This document shows positions 34,654 to 45,874 of a stretch of DNA of 64,000 nucleotides, piece by piece. Position 1 is the first letter of the stretch; each line of letters begins with the position of its first letter. The notes beneath the pieces were generated by a model. It made no database searches. It worked only from the letters and a program-made list of their open reading frames with translations, and had not been told where the DNA came from. This DNA comes from Lasiodiplodia sp. COLG20 (taxonomy: Eukaryota > Ascomycota > Dothideomycetes > Botryosphaeriales > Botryosphaeriaceae): assembly GCA_009801085.1 (NCBI GenBank), contig VNWV01000002.1, positions 868,001 to 932,000 on the forward strand, written 5' to 3'. The position numbers and the translations under genes are program-made.

Positions 34654-35267
34654 TCAGTCAGGATTATCTATGCAAGAATAGCTCGCAACGCGGTCATTCC
34701 ATCCTATCAGCCTTAGATCATCTATGCCTGGATATTGCAGCGTCCAGTTGCCCCCCGTGCAGTTGTCGCCCCTGAATCGAACCCATAACGTATTAGTATC
34801 GTCCCTCGGTGAAGAGCAGAACAAGGCGTAGACTTGGTGAAGACCTACTCGTATATTGTGCAAAGTAGACCCGGGTCGGGGCCGTACGACGATATTTGGC
34901 GGTACCTGATGCAAAAGAATCCATGCATTAGTCCTACAGTATGAAATAGATACGAGAGATGGCGAGGCTGATAATGTGTTGGGATTCCTGAACGTACCAC
35001 TTCTCCCGATTTGTTATGCCCCACAGATGGATACAGCGGGGGCCAAGATACTGAAACCACTGGCACTGGAACCGGGGTGTCTTTGTTTCGTTACTCCAGA
35101 ACACACTCTTGCACATGTAAGACTGGGAATATCTGTGAGTAATAATGTGACAATAAATAGGTTTGCAATCAACTACTCACGCCTTGGATGAAGGCAGCGG
35201 CAGGTATTGCCACGGCAAATCCAGCAAGTAACGCTCCTGCACACAAGACGAATAGGTTGTAAAGCAT
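34654..35267 (-). CDS. Small secreted protein with a beta/gamma-crystallin-like C-terminus
   Basis: Exons 35267..35181, 35122..34998, 34905..34849 and 34771..34654 join in phase to 128 residues ending TGA. The start MLYNLFVLCAGALLAGFAVA is a signal peptide. The mature part has six Cys. Its C-terminal 40 residues (TIYEGDNCTGGNW to LIGWNDRVASY) match the Greek-key pattern of beta/gamma-crystallins, in which a Tyr/Glu-Gly turn is followed about 20 residues later by G-[FW]-ND-R-x-S. All three introns have strong donors (GTGAGT, GTACGT, GTAGGT). Intron 3 contains a perfect TACTAAT branch site. The reading frame is broken in every frame without splicing, so automatic calls may miss it. Small secreted crystallin-fold proteins occur in fungi; an effector or antimicrobial role is inference. 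Confidence 0.75.
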
Positions 35268-37617
35268 GGCTCGAGATACACGTTCTTCGCTTTTTAAGTC
35301 GTACCTGCTCCGGGAAAGCACTGAATCCACTGGGTGGCCATCTTTTAAGTAGGTGACACTGGATCGCGTTGGTATGCGTTGTCTCGATGTCAGTCAACTG
35401 CCAGCTCAATATCCGTCTTCAACCCCTTATATTGTTGTCAGTCTAGGGCCGGCATCGCTCCCAGTATCGATTTTCGTCATACCAAGAATCGTACTAGACG
35501 AAATCATCTGCGAACTGCGGTTGCGCATGCTGGGTCAAAGGTGTTATTGAAGCCGAGTTCTCTGAGACGGGTTTCCTTCGACTCCAGATGCTGAATACTG
35601 TATGGCGGCATCAAGGGTAATATGTACACGTGTTGAGCGGATCTATGACCTGTCATAGCTATTGACGCACCTGCGTGCCTGCTCAGCAGCTTCATTTCCC
35701 GTGTAGGCTCGTTTTCATCGCGTGACGACTACGAAATCAAACGCGTGGTCATAGAGGGCGACAGGCAGCAATCTAAGCATACGCTAAATGGGAGACATCC
35801 GCGTAACGCGCAGGGCTAGCCTGTAATAACTTAGTTGGTGTCGTAGAAGAAGCACTCATTTGAAAGTATGGGGCCTGGATGTGAACTGTTAGCACTAGTC
35901 GAGCCTTGGTTAGAATTGAATTCTTTACTTACTACATCACATGCGTCAGCTGCTAGCGAAGACGCCACTTGAAAAAAACAAAGAAACGCCAGTCGGTTTA
36001 AGCGCTGGCGCCTGAAGTGGTTTGCCGTGCAGCGCTGCCCCGGATAGCAGCCCAACGTCTTCTAAGGCCCCCATGTCCTAGACCATCTGTATCACGGGTT
36101 TAAGTGTAGGTAATTGCTTTTGCTCGTGTTCGTACGCAATGCCATTGCGAAGGAAGTGGACTGCTCGAGTAACACTTTGTGTGCGAACGTAATACACGGG
36201 CGGTCGCCATGCCAAACGTCTGGCTTCCTATACGAATTGATCAATTAGGCACTCGTTCAAAGATAGTTAGGAGCTGAGATTCCCCATAGGAGCGATCTTT
36301 TATGAATTCTAGTGGAACTCGGAACAACCGCGGAGACAAGATTATCGGGGAGAAAAATGGATTTGATATGGACTACTTCGCCTACACTTTGGATCACTTA
36401 CGGGAAGCAGCTGCAGAAGCAGTTTGAAAGTGTTATTGAACTGTGACATGTATTACCTTTTCTGACCCGAGAACCCCACTCTTCAAGCCAACCTCACAGA
36501 AGCGTTGGTTTTCAGTCTTCGCAGGAGAGACGCTCCTGGTGGGCGGAATTGAAAGAATAACGGACACGACTTCAGTCCACGAAACACGGGAAAAGACGGC
36601 ATCGAGGACGGGCCGAACTTGCAGGTGCGTGTATGCAAAAGCAAGAGCTGCAAAGATCGGTTCGCGACATGTTGGGCTCGAGGATGGTCGGCGCTGACGT
36701 GCGGTTGCCCAACCAAGTCACGCAACGCAGAGGAGCTGACATCACACGCGGAGAGAAGCGCGAGTATGTGTAAGGAGTTCAATGAACCCCCAGTGGAAAG
36801 CTAAACAGGAAGCGTCAGATCATGCCAGCGCACGCATACATACGTATCGGCTGTGCTTGCGCGCTGCAGTCCGGGCTGCAATTGGAATGCAACGCAGCAA
36901 ACCGCCGCCGGCCAGTCGGGCGCCAGGCCAATGCATGCATTGCAGCCAACCATCACATCGCGAAACCCCTCCCCGCCACAATCCTCGTCGCCTCGTCACC
37001 CCAAACTTCCTTGCTTTCGCTTGGCTGTTTCCTCACTTCCGAGCCTCACTCCTCCTTAGCAAAAGAAAGCAGACGGTCCAGCATGGGTGGTGAGGCAGCT
37101 GGAGGACGGTCTGAAACAAATCCAGAAGGTGGGCAGACACGATGGTCGGGGGGGGCCTGGACAGACTCGACGGCTTTGTGATAACGAACGTCACTTGTTC
37201 CATCCTCCACGTATCCTGGTGTAAGGGTTCACAAGCCAAGTGCGAGACAGAAGTCTCCGGCGGCCAACGGCGCAGCTTCGGTAGTGGCAGTCCGGGAACG
37301 CCGTGGAAAGAGCATGGGATCTAAACGGTTAAAGTTGGGGCACCCGTGATGTGCTGATGAAGTGTGAGCTGCATGACACCTGAGCTTGCAGCACCCTAGA
37401 TTTCTCGGCTAGTGGGACACGGTGAGGGGTGTAGGATCGGCGGTTGAAAGGGGCGTGAGAATGACCCAAGGCGTCCTGTCAGAAGGAACAGGTGGTTTAA
37501 GCTGCAACAGGCGCTTGCGATATCTTGGTGAGGCTTACTCGCGCGGCGAGCAGGTGTCCAATGGCGTTCGTACCGATGGGCCCTGCTTGCCGGCACTGCG
37601 GGCCATCGCTGCTGTCG
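35268..37617. other. Intergenic / accessory region
   Basis: 2.3 kb without a secure gene. The minus strand near 35690-36060 contains a signal-peptide-like frame (RLNRLAFLCFFQVASSLAAD) followed by a good intron (GTAAGT, GCTAAC branch, CCAG), which hints at another small secreted gene, but no starting ATG can be joined. The rest shows only short frames. Confidence 0.45.
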
Positions 37618-38400
37618 TCAGGCCCGCAGGAAGGCGGCCATGTCAGACGTTGGTTTGCCCAGCGGGCGGTGAGCTTCGTCTAGCAGCGGCTTGGCTGGGT
37701 CCGAGGGGTCCGCTGCAGCAAGCATGTGGTGATGTAGGCGGCTTCCACCGCGCGGATGTCGCTGGGGGCGGGCGAGGAGCAGGTGACTGGCCGTGGAAGG
37801 GGGCAGAAGCCTGGTCAACGTGGACCCGCCTGTTTGCTTTGTCTGTGCGATGCGGAGAAGGGACGCAAGATCGTGGGCATCGCGGACCTGCGGCGGGCTA
37901 GGCTTGATCGAGGGTGGAGGAGCACGCACCAGTGCCCTACGCGAGCATGGGTGGTGAAGGGGACATCCACGCCCGCTCTGCCGCCATGTACCGGGTTTGG
38001 CGTGTGCCCGCGGGCTCGAGATCCGGCACAGCAAAAAGGAAGGCGGCACACCGTCTCAGATCCAACGGCCGACGGTGCTCAGGACAGCGGCTGCCCAGTG
38101 GCACGAGGATGGCGCGCAGCGCATCGATAAGTTGCCGCTGAGTCCTGCTGGTATCCTGCATGATCGCCGGAGCTAGGATGCCGGAATGCTTGGCCGCAAG
38201 ATGCGGTCCGGAGGCCTGAAGAAGAGACGATGCTAGGAACAGCAAACGATGCAGCTGGGGATTTGCGGTGGCAAACTCCCGTTTTAATGCTGTCTGCGCT
38301 GCGTGCCAGCCTGGCCCGCCAGCGCAGCGCTGAGGTGGTCGACGATGCTGACGGCGCGGGAGGACGGAGCTTGGTTTGATGCGGCGCGAGTGCTACGGGG
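37618..38400 (-). CDS. Uncharacterised protein, exon structure unresolved or broken
   Basis: Protein-like segments occur in sequence on the minus strand. One frame reads WHAAQTALKREFATANPQLH and continues with LLFLASSLLQASGPHLAAKH through DTSRTQRQLIDALRAILVPL. A 60-base GTACAT...GTAG intron would then lead in phase to VRDAHDLASLLRIAQ and to a C-terminus containing DPAKPLLDEAHRPLGKPTSD and ending FLRA. A neighbouring frame car­ries AVSIVDHLSAALAGQ just upstream, and another carries DIRAVEAAYITT, so one or more extra introns or frameshifts are implied. I could not find a start codon that joins all parts. The family is not recognised; it may be a decaying gene. Confidence 0.4.
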
Positions 38401-38705
38401 CGGTTTTGGTGCCCGAGCCGGCCGGCGGTTGGGCAGATAGGGCGCCAGAAATGAGGCGAGAGCCTGACCAGCGGCACTGCTGCATTGCGGCCATAGGCCA
38501 ATGGCCCACGACGCCCGGCGTTCATTTGCGAAAAGTGGACTTGGCCTCGCTGGTATTTAAGCAGCGAGCCCTGATTCGGGAGGACGTGGGCGACTCTGCG
38601 AGCCATCGCAAGCGACTGCACTCTCTACAGGCTGTCCTGTCGCGCCATTCCCGTTCCGTCTCATAGCGCTGCCAATCGTCCACTCCTCCACACCTCGACT
38701 CCAAC
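38401..38705. other. Upstream region of the small hypothetical gene
   Basis: Contains GTATTTAAGC near 38550, a possible TATA-type element about 150 bases before the ATG at 38706. No separate gene is supported, although the 5' exon of the minus-strand gene could begin here. Confidence 0.4.
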
Positions 38706-39121
38706 ATGCCCGGAATGGCAGCCTCCTTAAACAACTACTTCGTCCCGGGCTACGGCATTTCGAGGGCCGTCATCCAGGGCGAGATCCGCTATCACTGCGG
38801 CCCGGATGCCATAGTCAGGCCCTTCACCCACCAAGTGAGAGCTGGCGGAGCGCAAATGCTGAAGCTGCCGAGTGCTAACGAGCTGCTGCCAGGGCCGTGA
38901 TGGCTTTCTCGTTACCACTGCCGGCCCGCCTCTGACCAAAGTAGGCCTCTCCACTTCTGCAACCAAGTCCGGCTTCTGACTTTACCCAGGCCCAAATAGA
39001 GGACATCAAGGAGGCGTCCCGTGAATACGAGGAGCGCCAGGCAGAGCGCAGCGGCGACGACACCGAGCCCTTCGTGAATAGGCCCATTCCCGTCAAGACC
39101 GGCGGGCGCCGGAGCTCTTGA
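38706..39121 (+). CDS. Small conserved-looking hypothetical protein
   Basis: Exons 38706..38834, 38893..38940 and 38990..39121 give 102 residues, all in phase 0. Introns are 58 and 49 bases with GTGAGA and GTAGGC donors. The product contains NYFVPGYGISRAVIQGEIRY, a Gly-rich turn (GRDGFLVTTAGPPLTKAQIED) and a helical acidic end (ASREYEERQAERSGDD). I do not know its function. The pattern of a short beta segment plus an EEYE-type helix is one I associate with small fungal hypothetical proteins, but I cannot name the family. No signal peptide or membrane segment. Confidence 0.8.
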
Positions 39122-39483
39122 CCGGCTGCGTAGCACGGAGTGCTATCTGAGACTGACTTCTGGGTATTATTGGCACTTCAGCGTGGCGTTGTGGGCACTA
39201 TCTCTTCACGTATTTGTTCAACGGCGTTGTTCCAGCACACCACAGCTGCCCGGTGTACTGGTGTTGCTTTTCATTCGTGCTGCCCTGGGCACACAATCTC
39301 AACTTTCACAGACCCGTCGTGGTGTTTCCAAGAGAATTTCATTGCTGTCGTGGGAATCATCTATCGTCCTCAAAGCCCGGAGATCCACGGAGTGGGACTG
39401 AGACTTGATCGGACCTGTCTGTTCATACCTGCCAGCCATCTTGGTGACCTTTACGCTTTGCAATTTCTGGTCTTCCTGTAGAA
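39122..39483. other. Intergenic region between convergent genes
   Basis: 3' flanks only; nothing else recognised. Confidence 0.6.
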
Positions 39484-41171
39484 TTAGTAGACTTCACCGA
39501 ACCCCTTGCGGCTTTTCATCTTGGCTGCTTCCACCAGTTCTTCCCTTTCTTCGTCTGTGGCGTTGTCGCCTCCGGTCAGTTCTGCTTCATCATCGCCAGC
39601 TTCGTCACCGCTGTCTCCGTCGCCGAGCGCATCTGCTCTCGCCCCCGTACCCATCCCGCTCTCTTCCTTCCACGTCTTCTCATGCCGTCTTCTCACTTTG
39701 GACCGCTCTCTGTGCGTGCTACCCTTCCGAAGGGCAGAAGAGAAGTAGTCGCTTTCATCTGAGAATCCCTCCGCTGGCGTGCCGGCGCCTGATCGTGACC
39801 CGCCGAAGTCACGCCCGGGATGGAGCCGTAATAGAGGATGAGGGGCAGGATTTTGCTTCGCGCTGTCAGCATCAGATGATGTTGGCGTATCATCCACGTC
39901 CGAAGATGCAGGAGCGCCATTTCCTTCATGAGCTCCTGCTGGGTTATCTGGCAGTTCTGACTCTGGCTCCGCGACGGCAGGCCCGGGTAATGCTGCGAGC
40001 TTGTCCAAGTCCGCAGTGTTCTGACGCCGTGTGCGCCGGGGAAAGCTAATCTTGTCATGATTACAGCCATGAACGCATCCGCCCCATTGGCGAGCCGCCA
40101 GTGTCGGAGAATCCGAGTAAAGCGGGGGTGGAGGCCCTGTAGTTGTTGCTGACGAGCCATTGGTTGTATTTCCGTGGGCTGCGGCAGTACGGCGCTTCAG
40201 GTCTGACCACGTGCGCAGTTCATTCTCTAGGATATATTTGCCGTTGTCCAGATTCTGCTTCATGATGATGAATTCGCAGTGGTTAATGTTGCGGAGGTCC
40301 TCGAAGTACTCGACAGACCAGTGGTACCTGTGTCGAGATCAGCATTTCATTCACCTTGGACCGTAGCATCCAAAGTAGAGTGATAAAGATATTTGGTGAT
40401 CTGGAGCAGCAGACTCGGCGCAGTTTTCCTGGGAATGACTGGAAAGATGATGCCCCAACGGTTCTGCTGTAGTAGCTCCTGGAATCACTACATCCACGTA
40501 ATACGTACCACTTCATGAGGAACACTCTGGTCATCAGGCCATGCGTAACTAAGACGCATACGCTGGGGAAATCCTCCTCGCCAAACAGTCTCCACAAGCT
40601 CTCGTTGAAGCCGCTGACGCGGTCGTATGCATCTGCGGCGCTCTCTCCGTTGGGGATGCGGTAGAAGAAGTGGCCGTAGTCGGCGCGCTCCTGCCACATC
40701 CTCTCCATTTCAGCCGAACATGGCTGGAAATTTCCGAAGTCCTGCTCCCGCAGCCTGGGCTCCTCGAAGACCTTAATCTTGTGACGTGGAAAGGGGGAGG
40801 GTGTAGGCTCGTCCGAGGTAAGCGTGCGGAGGATGCCTTCGGTGGTTTCGCGCGTGCGGCGGTAGGGCGAGGTAAAGAATTGGAGGGTGTCGTCGGGTCT
40901 CAGTAGCGAGCGGAGGCGGGTCCCTGCATCTTCAGCCTAATGGGGGCGTAAGCCGGGCATGGCACTCATGGATAGCCAGACTGCTAAGCTGACCTGCTGC
41001 CAGCCATCCGGGGTAAGCTTCACGCGATGATCGGGGATGAACTGGTGGATGTCGCGGTTCTTGTTGCCCTCGCTCTGAGCGTGGCGGATCAATATAATCA
41101 TCTGAGGCTGTTAGCACAGGGGTTTCCAAGTGCTCAGCGTATGGTGATATACTTGCCCGTGGCTTGCCCAT
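39484..41171 (-). CDS. Histidine phosphatase (phosphoglycerate-mutase-like) with an acidic tail and a GC-AG intron
   Basis: Exons 41171..41157, 41101..40994, 40936..40509 and 40327..39484 give 464 residues. The protein begins MGKPRMIILIRHAQSEGNKN, with the catalytic RHA motif (His about residue 12) of the histidine phosphatase superfamily. Further family motifs are SPYRRTRETTEG, LREQDFGNF, IPNGESAADAYDR and VTHGLMTRVFL (second catalytic His). This layout fits the fungal family that includes yeast Det1. The C-terminal 230 residues are low-complexity with acidic clusters and a basic patch (RSKVRRRHEKTWKE). The first intron has a GCAAGT donor and CAG acceptor; only this GC-AG splice gives MGKPR-MIILIRHAQ. 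The third intron is 181 bases. Its substrate is not known. It shares a promoter with the PRKRIP1-family gene. Confidence 0.9.
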
Positions 41172-41669
41172 CTTCGCTGCCTGGCGTTTTCTGGCGTGCA
41201 ACGCTGGTGGAGGAGGCAGATGGAGTGGGCTCGTCGAGGGGCGCCCAACAAGACGAGTTTTGGGGCAAGAATGGCTTGGCTGCAGGTAGACGTTTCAGTG
41301 TTTGCAAACTGTCGGACGGAAGGCGCGATGCATGGCGGGTGGCTCGCGCATTCCCTACCCGGACCATCGGACACAGTCGGGCAGCCCGCAGCGGGCGGCG
41401 CACTGAGCACAAGCACAGGCACCCAGACCCAATCCGCCCGCGTCGCCCTCACCACCAACAAATCTGCCCGCGCCTGTTACAAATCGGCTCCCCGCGCCTT
41501 TCTCGCCACCACGCGATCACGCGCTGCGCTACGTTCGCCAGAGTCGCCGACATCGTCGCTGCACCCTGCGCTCCCGCACCCTCCACCGGCTAACACCTAG
41601 GCCGCCCGCTGACTGCCCTGCGCCCACTTTCTTGCAACCTTGCGCCAGCCTCACCTGACCGTCGCCGCC
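41172..41669. promoter_or_regulatory. Divergent promoter, histidine phosphatase / PRKRIP1-family gene
   Basis: 498 bases between two outward-facing start codons. It is GC-rich without an obvious TATA box. The long frames crossing it are composition artefacts. Confidence 0.55.
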
Positions 41670-42287
41670 ATGTCTGAACCGATTCCCGAGTCCATTCCCA
41701 CAAGCGCCGACCCGCGGACCCACCGCCCGACCAAGAAGCGCGCCCTGTCGCCGAGATCTGCCCAAGCAAGCCAGCTCGACGCCCTGTTCAAGCATCCCGA
41801 CCGCGAGATCGCCATTCCGACAGGCCCCCGGAGCAAGAATCTCCCGCCGCCCCCTGAAATTGTTGCCAACGTCCAAGGTTCCTCGGCTGGCGCTGGCTCC
41901 GGCGAGTTCCACGTCTACAAGGCCTCGCGGCGGCGGGAGTACGAGAGGCTGAGGCTGATGGATGAAGAGACGAAGCGCGAGCAGCAGAACAAGGAGTTCG
42001 ATGAGAAGATGGCCGAGATGCGCAAAAAGGACGAAGCCAAGACGAACAAGAACAAGGCAAGGCGGGACAAGGCGAAGGCGCGGAAGCAGCAGAAGAAGGT
42101 CGAGAACGGAGATGCAGCTGGAGCCTGCAATGCAACAACCGGCACCGAGAACGGCAAGAAGGAGCTGGGACACGGCCTCAAGCGACGTAATTCAGAGAGC
42201 GATGATCCTGTAGATCCTGCAGCCAACGGTTCCGCCGAAGCCTCCAACCCCGACGAAATCGGCATTGTCATTCATGACGAGGACTGA
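41670..42287 (+). CDS. PRKRIP1-family (DUF1168) nuclear protein
   Basis: Single-exon gene of 205 residues. The centre contains the family signature PPEIVANVQGSSAGAGSGEF followed by HVYKASRRREYERL, closely matching human PRKRIP1 (GSSAGAGSGEFHVY...RRREY). A long, highly charged coiled-coil helix rich in Lys, Glu and Arg follows. Human PRKRIP1 is a component of the spliceosome and binds double-stranded RNA, so a splicing-related nuclear role is likely here by homology. The C-terminus is acidic (GIVIHDED). The ATG has a good context (GCCGCCATG). Confidence 0.9.
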   Translation: MSEPIPESIPTSADPRTHRPTKKRALSPRSAQASQLDALFKHPDREIAIPTGPRSKNLPPPPEIVANVQGSSAGAGSGEFHVYKASRRREYERLRLMDEETKREQQNKEFDEKMAEMRKKDEAKTNKNKARRDKAKARKQQKKVENGDAAGACNATTGTENGKKELGHGLKRRNSESDDPVDPAANGSAEASNPDEIGIVIHDED

Positions 42288-43402
42288 CGTCCCTCAGGCA
42301 TCGCCAGTTTCTTCTTCAAGTTCAGTCACGTCGATACCAGCACAACGAATACAATTCAATATATCCTGTGGGTAATTTGACTCTCATGAAGCCAAGGCTG
42401 AATCGTGGTTACATGCTGAAACCACGTCGCAGCCTTTCTTCATCACCATCACAGAGAGGGCGTGAGCGTCAATTGTCCGATCAAGTATCCTTCCCTTCTT
42501 GCATTCTTTTGCGTTTGCATGCTTAATGTCGTATGACCAGGCACGTACTTCTTGGGCGCAGAGACAAGGTGCACTCCCAAAATTTAGCAAAGATATCAAT
42601 TTTCAACTAATCCAGGGCGATTCAACGAGGCCTTCGATGCTGGGCATGAGCTGCTGGCACCATGTCGGGTAACCTATGAATTTTGATCATACAAGATAGA
42701 CTTGCTGTATTGCTTTGGGGTATATGAACGTAAACGCCCATGACTCGCTCAATTATCGCAGCATGATCAAGCGACAGTAGCCGAGCTTCGGAACTGGCGA
42801 CAACAGAGGCCACTAGAGGGAGGCGGTCAAGCAAAATGACGAGAAGTGTGGAAAAGTTCACAATACATACAGTCTTTGAACCCCTAACAGGCGGGCTCCT
42901 TGCGACAGCCTGGCCGTACCTATGCACATATCATCCTTGACGGGAACAGCTGGTACCTATCACAGCACTGATAAAGCCTACGCCTCAGGTGCATATATTC
43001 GTTGCTTCGCGTCGTCTGGCGCCCCGCCTGGCAATACACAGTGAGGTTTGCTCAATGCTACATAGCAAGCTGCTCATAATATGGCAAACTGCTTTCCTGG
43101 TTTAGGCACTGCGTACCCCTTGTTTCCCCTTATGCCCGAAACGGCACAATTCAGACGTGGATGATCCGATGGCTCCGGATTTACCTCCGTAGGTATAAGT
43201 GCGTTCCCGCTGCGAGGGGCTTCCGAGCGTCATTTCGAAATTCTGATGCTTGCTGACCACTTCTGGTGGCAGCGTTACCTAGATCCCTCTAGGAAGCCCC
43301 ATCACAAACGCTTCTGCTCTTTCTTCCGGGATATCGCAAGTCTCCTCCGCTGGTTGACCATTCACCCTCCAAGCTAATGTTGAACGGACGCTTGCGATTG
43401 CC
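42288..43402. other. Intergenic region
   Basis: 1.1 kb without a supported gene; contains the 5' flank of the Zn2Cys6 regulator. No repeats or RNA genes were recognised. Confidence 0.55.
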
Positions 43403-45662
43403 ATGGCTCAACCAGTCCCTGTTGTTCCCACGTCGTTCCGCGCGTGCGCTAGATGCCACCTACGCAAGGTCAAGTGCGACGGCGTCATTCCACAATGCGG
43501 TGCGTGTAGGCGGTCTGACGCCGAGTGCAACATAACCACGTGCGTCACCTTCTCATACGCTACGGTGCGCCACCTTCAGGAGCAGGTCGAGACGCTCCAA
43601 CGGCAAGTGGCACAGCTCCACACTACCTCGACGAGCGAGCGAATCCACGGCGAACCGCTGGAGACTGGACACAGCCGCGATGTGGAGACGCAGCTACTGC
43701 AGGCGGAGATTCCCAGGACGGAGCGAGGCAGTGGTGACTTTGTGGCCGAGGAGGTGGGAAACCTGGCTTTGGGCGCGCTGGACGGCTCTTCTCACAGATA
43801 CGGTACGTAGCGAAAACGATTGTCAAAGCGATCGCATGACTGCATTTGTGTCTGCCCTCCTGTTTATTTTCGTCCCCCAGGCTGACAGGAGCAGTTGGTA
43901 GTGCTGCGGGCAGCACCTTCACCAAGATTCTCCTCAGAAACCTTAGGATTGGGCCCACCAACATTCCGTTCCAGGATGTGCGACCGTCCGTAACTATGCT
44001 CCAAAGAAGCTTCGAACCAACCGCGACGCAGGCATGCCTGCCATCTAAAGCCACTGCGAGGACACTGTTGGCCATATTCATATCGCGCATACATACGTGG
44101 TGGCCTTTCTTGCACCTCCCCTCGCTTCGGCACTGGTTCACCAACATATACGATACACCCCAGACGTGCGATAATTTCCAAAAGTTCGCTGTATTCATCA
44201 TACTAGCAATGGCTTCTGTTGAGGCACAAAACGCCCCGGAGGTGCCACACTTGAGCCTCTTGTTTTCCGCAGATAGCTATTTGGCGACTGCCCTGCGTTA
44301 TTACGATATGACATTAGAAGACCCGCAGCTACGGACACTGCACTCTTTACTGCTCTTGATGCTGTGGATGATGCGTTCTGGGAATCCGGCGGATAGCCTG
44401 AATCTTTGGCAAATTAGTCGATTGACCATGAGCATTGCTATCGAGCTGGGGTGCCATCGCAACAGCCCAACCTGGGAGTTTGGAGTTGTAGACCTTGAGC
44501 TCAGAAACCGCACCTGGTGGTGCACTTACGGTTTAGAAAGGTATGTTGGTGATTTTCTCTGGGGTAGGTGATCCATGTGGGTGTCTGCCTAACTTAAGTC
44601 AGACATGCCTGTTCGCCTTGTTTCAAATCCGCTCCACATCGGGCTTAACGCTAAGTCAATCTTCAAATAACTCGACTTACACAGAGCAGGATGATCGCCG
44701 TCTCCATGGGGAGACCTCTCTCCTTGCGCAACCAAGCTATTGACGCAGCATTTCCACAGAGTATCCAGGACGATGTCTTGCATCCAGATGAGGAAGCCAT
44801 TGCACGATTCTTCCATACCCAAGGCGTCGCGCCGGCCACCCTGATGTTCCAGCTCCACGCGATTGGTGGGGATATTCTTGAATCAGTCTACATCGCAAGA
44901 CCACGGCTATCTCTGGCGGCTGATACCATGCAGCACCTGGCAAATAGTCTGCGGAAGCGACTGGCATCTTGGGTATGTGCCGTCTCACACTATGATGTTC
45001 TCAGCTGACGATGCTTCAGCGCGCCGAAGCCGAACATATAGCAAACTTGAATGAACCTGAATCATTGGAGATGCAAATCTGGTTTTCTCTTACAACCCTC
45101 ACCTGCAACCGTCCTTCGCCTTCATTTCCAGAGCCGTCATTAGAAGCCATTGAGTCTTGCGCCGAGGCGAGCAGGCTCGCATTGATGAGCTGGACGGAAT
45201 TGATGGAGAGATCACGCTTGTGCCCCTCATGGCGGACGTTTCACGACATACTAATGGCCGGGCTGGTGTGGATATACTGTGCATGGTGAGTGAGGAACCT
45301 TATCCGTTACCAGGTCTATCTGACATCATTTCAGGAAATCTTCGCAGCGCTATTCTGCCGATCATCAGGCATTATCAATGGCGTGCACGCGATTACTACA
45401 GCACATAGCCAAAGGCCGCAATTATCTCAACAGATTTATACAGCTGCACGAGTCGCTCTCGCATATTGTCACTTCCAACCAGCAGTCCACGCCGGGGCCG
45501 TCGTCAACCGCGCTACCGGACGACGCGCTGTTCGAGAACCACCTCAACAAAGCGATGATGGACGCGAATGCTTCATTTGACGTCCACGCATTCGAAAACG
45601 TGATGGTGCGGATCCCGAACATCCTGGACGAGGACATGGATTACACCATATTCCAGGGTTGA
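43403..45662 (+). CDS. Zn2Cys6 transcription factor with fungal-specific middle homology domain
   Basis: Nuclear DNA-binding regulator. Exons 43403..43802, 43889..44540, 44690..44972, 45020..45285 and 45335..45662 give 642 residues. The binuclear zinc cluster CARCHLRKVKC...CGACRRSDAEC has its six Cys at 15, 18, 25, 32, 35 and 42. A short coiled-coil linker (LQEQVETLQRQVAQLH) follows, as in Gal4-type dimerising factors. The middle region has the fungal transcription-factor domain (WPFLHLPSLRHWF, RTWWCTYGLER, AVSMGRPLSL). For the first intron, an alternative donor/acceptor pair (43807/43880) also keeps the frame. No metabolic cluster lies beside it, so its target genes are unknown. Confidence 0.9.
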
Positions 45663-45874
45663 AAATCTGATAACAAAAGCACACTAGCCTTTTCTAGTGC
45701 CACTTTTGGAGCACCATGGACTTTATCCCGTCCATGGCTCTCGAGATTGCCGAATATTGGGAACGGGGGGCTGGTCCCTTTTCTGTTTTCAAATTTTCCT
45801 GAATCGAACTATAGTCAGGTTGGGCAAGCTTTCTTGGCTGCCTTTGTAGAATCAGACATCCAAAGGGTTTATTA

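Noticed and set aside
34772..34848. GGTTCGATTC B-box-like sequence within intron 3 of the secreted protein gene
   Set aside because: No A box, and the bases are explained as intron end plus exon start.
35504..35695. Short ORF MKLLSRHAGAS...
   Set aside because: Only 63 codons, no signal peptide or domain, and overlaps a region where spliced exons could read differently.
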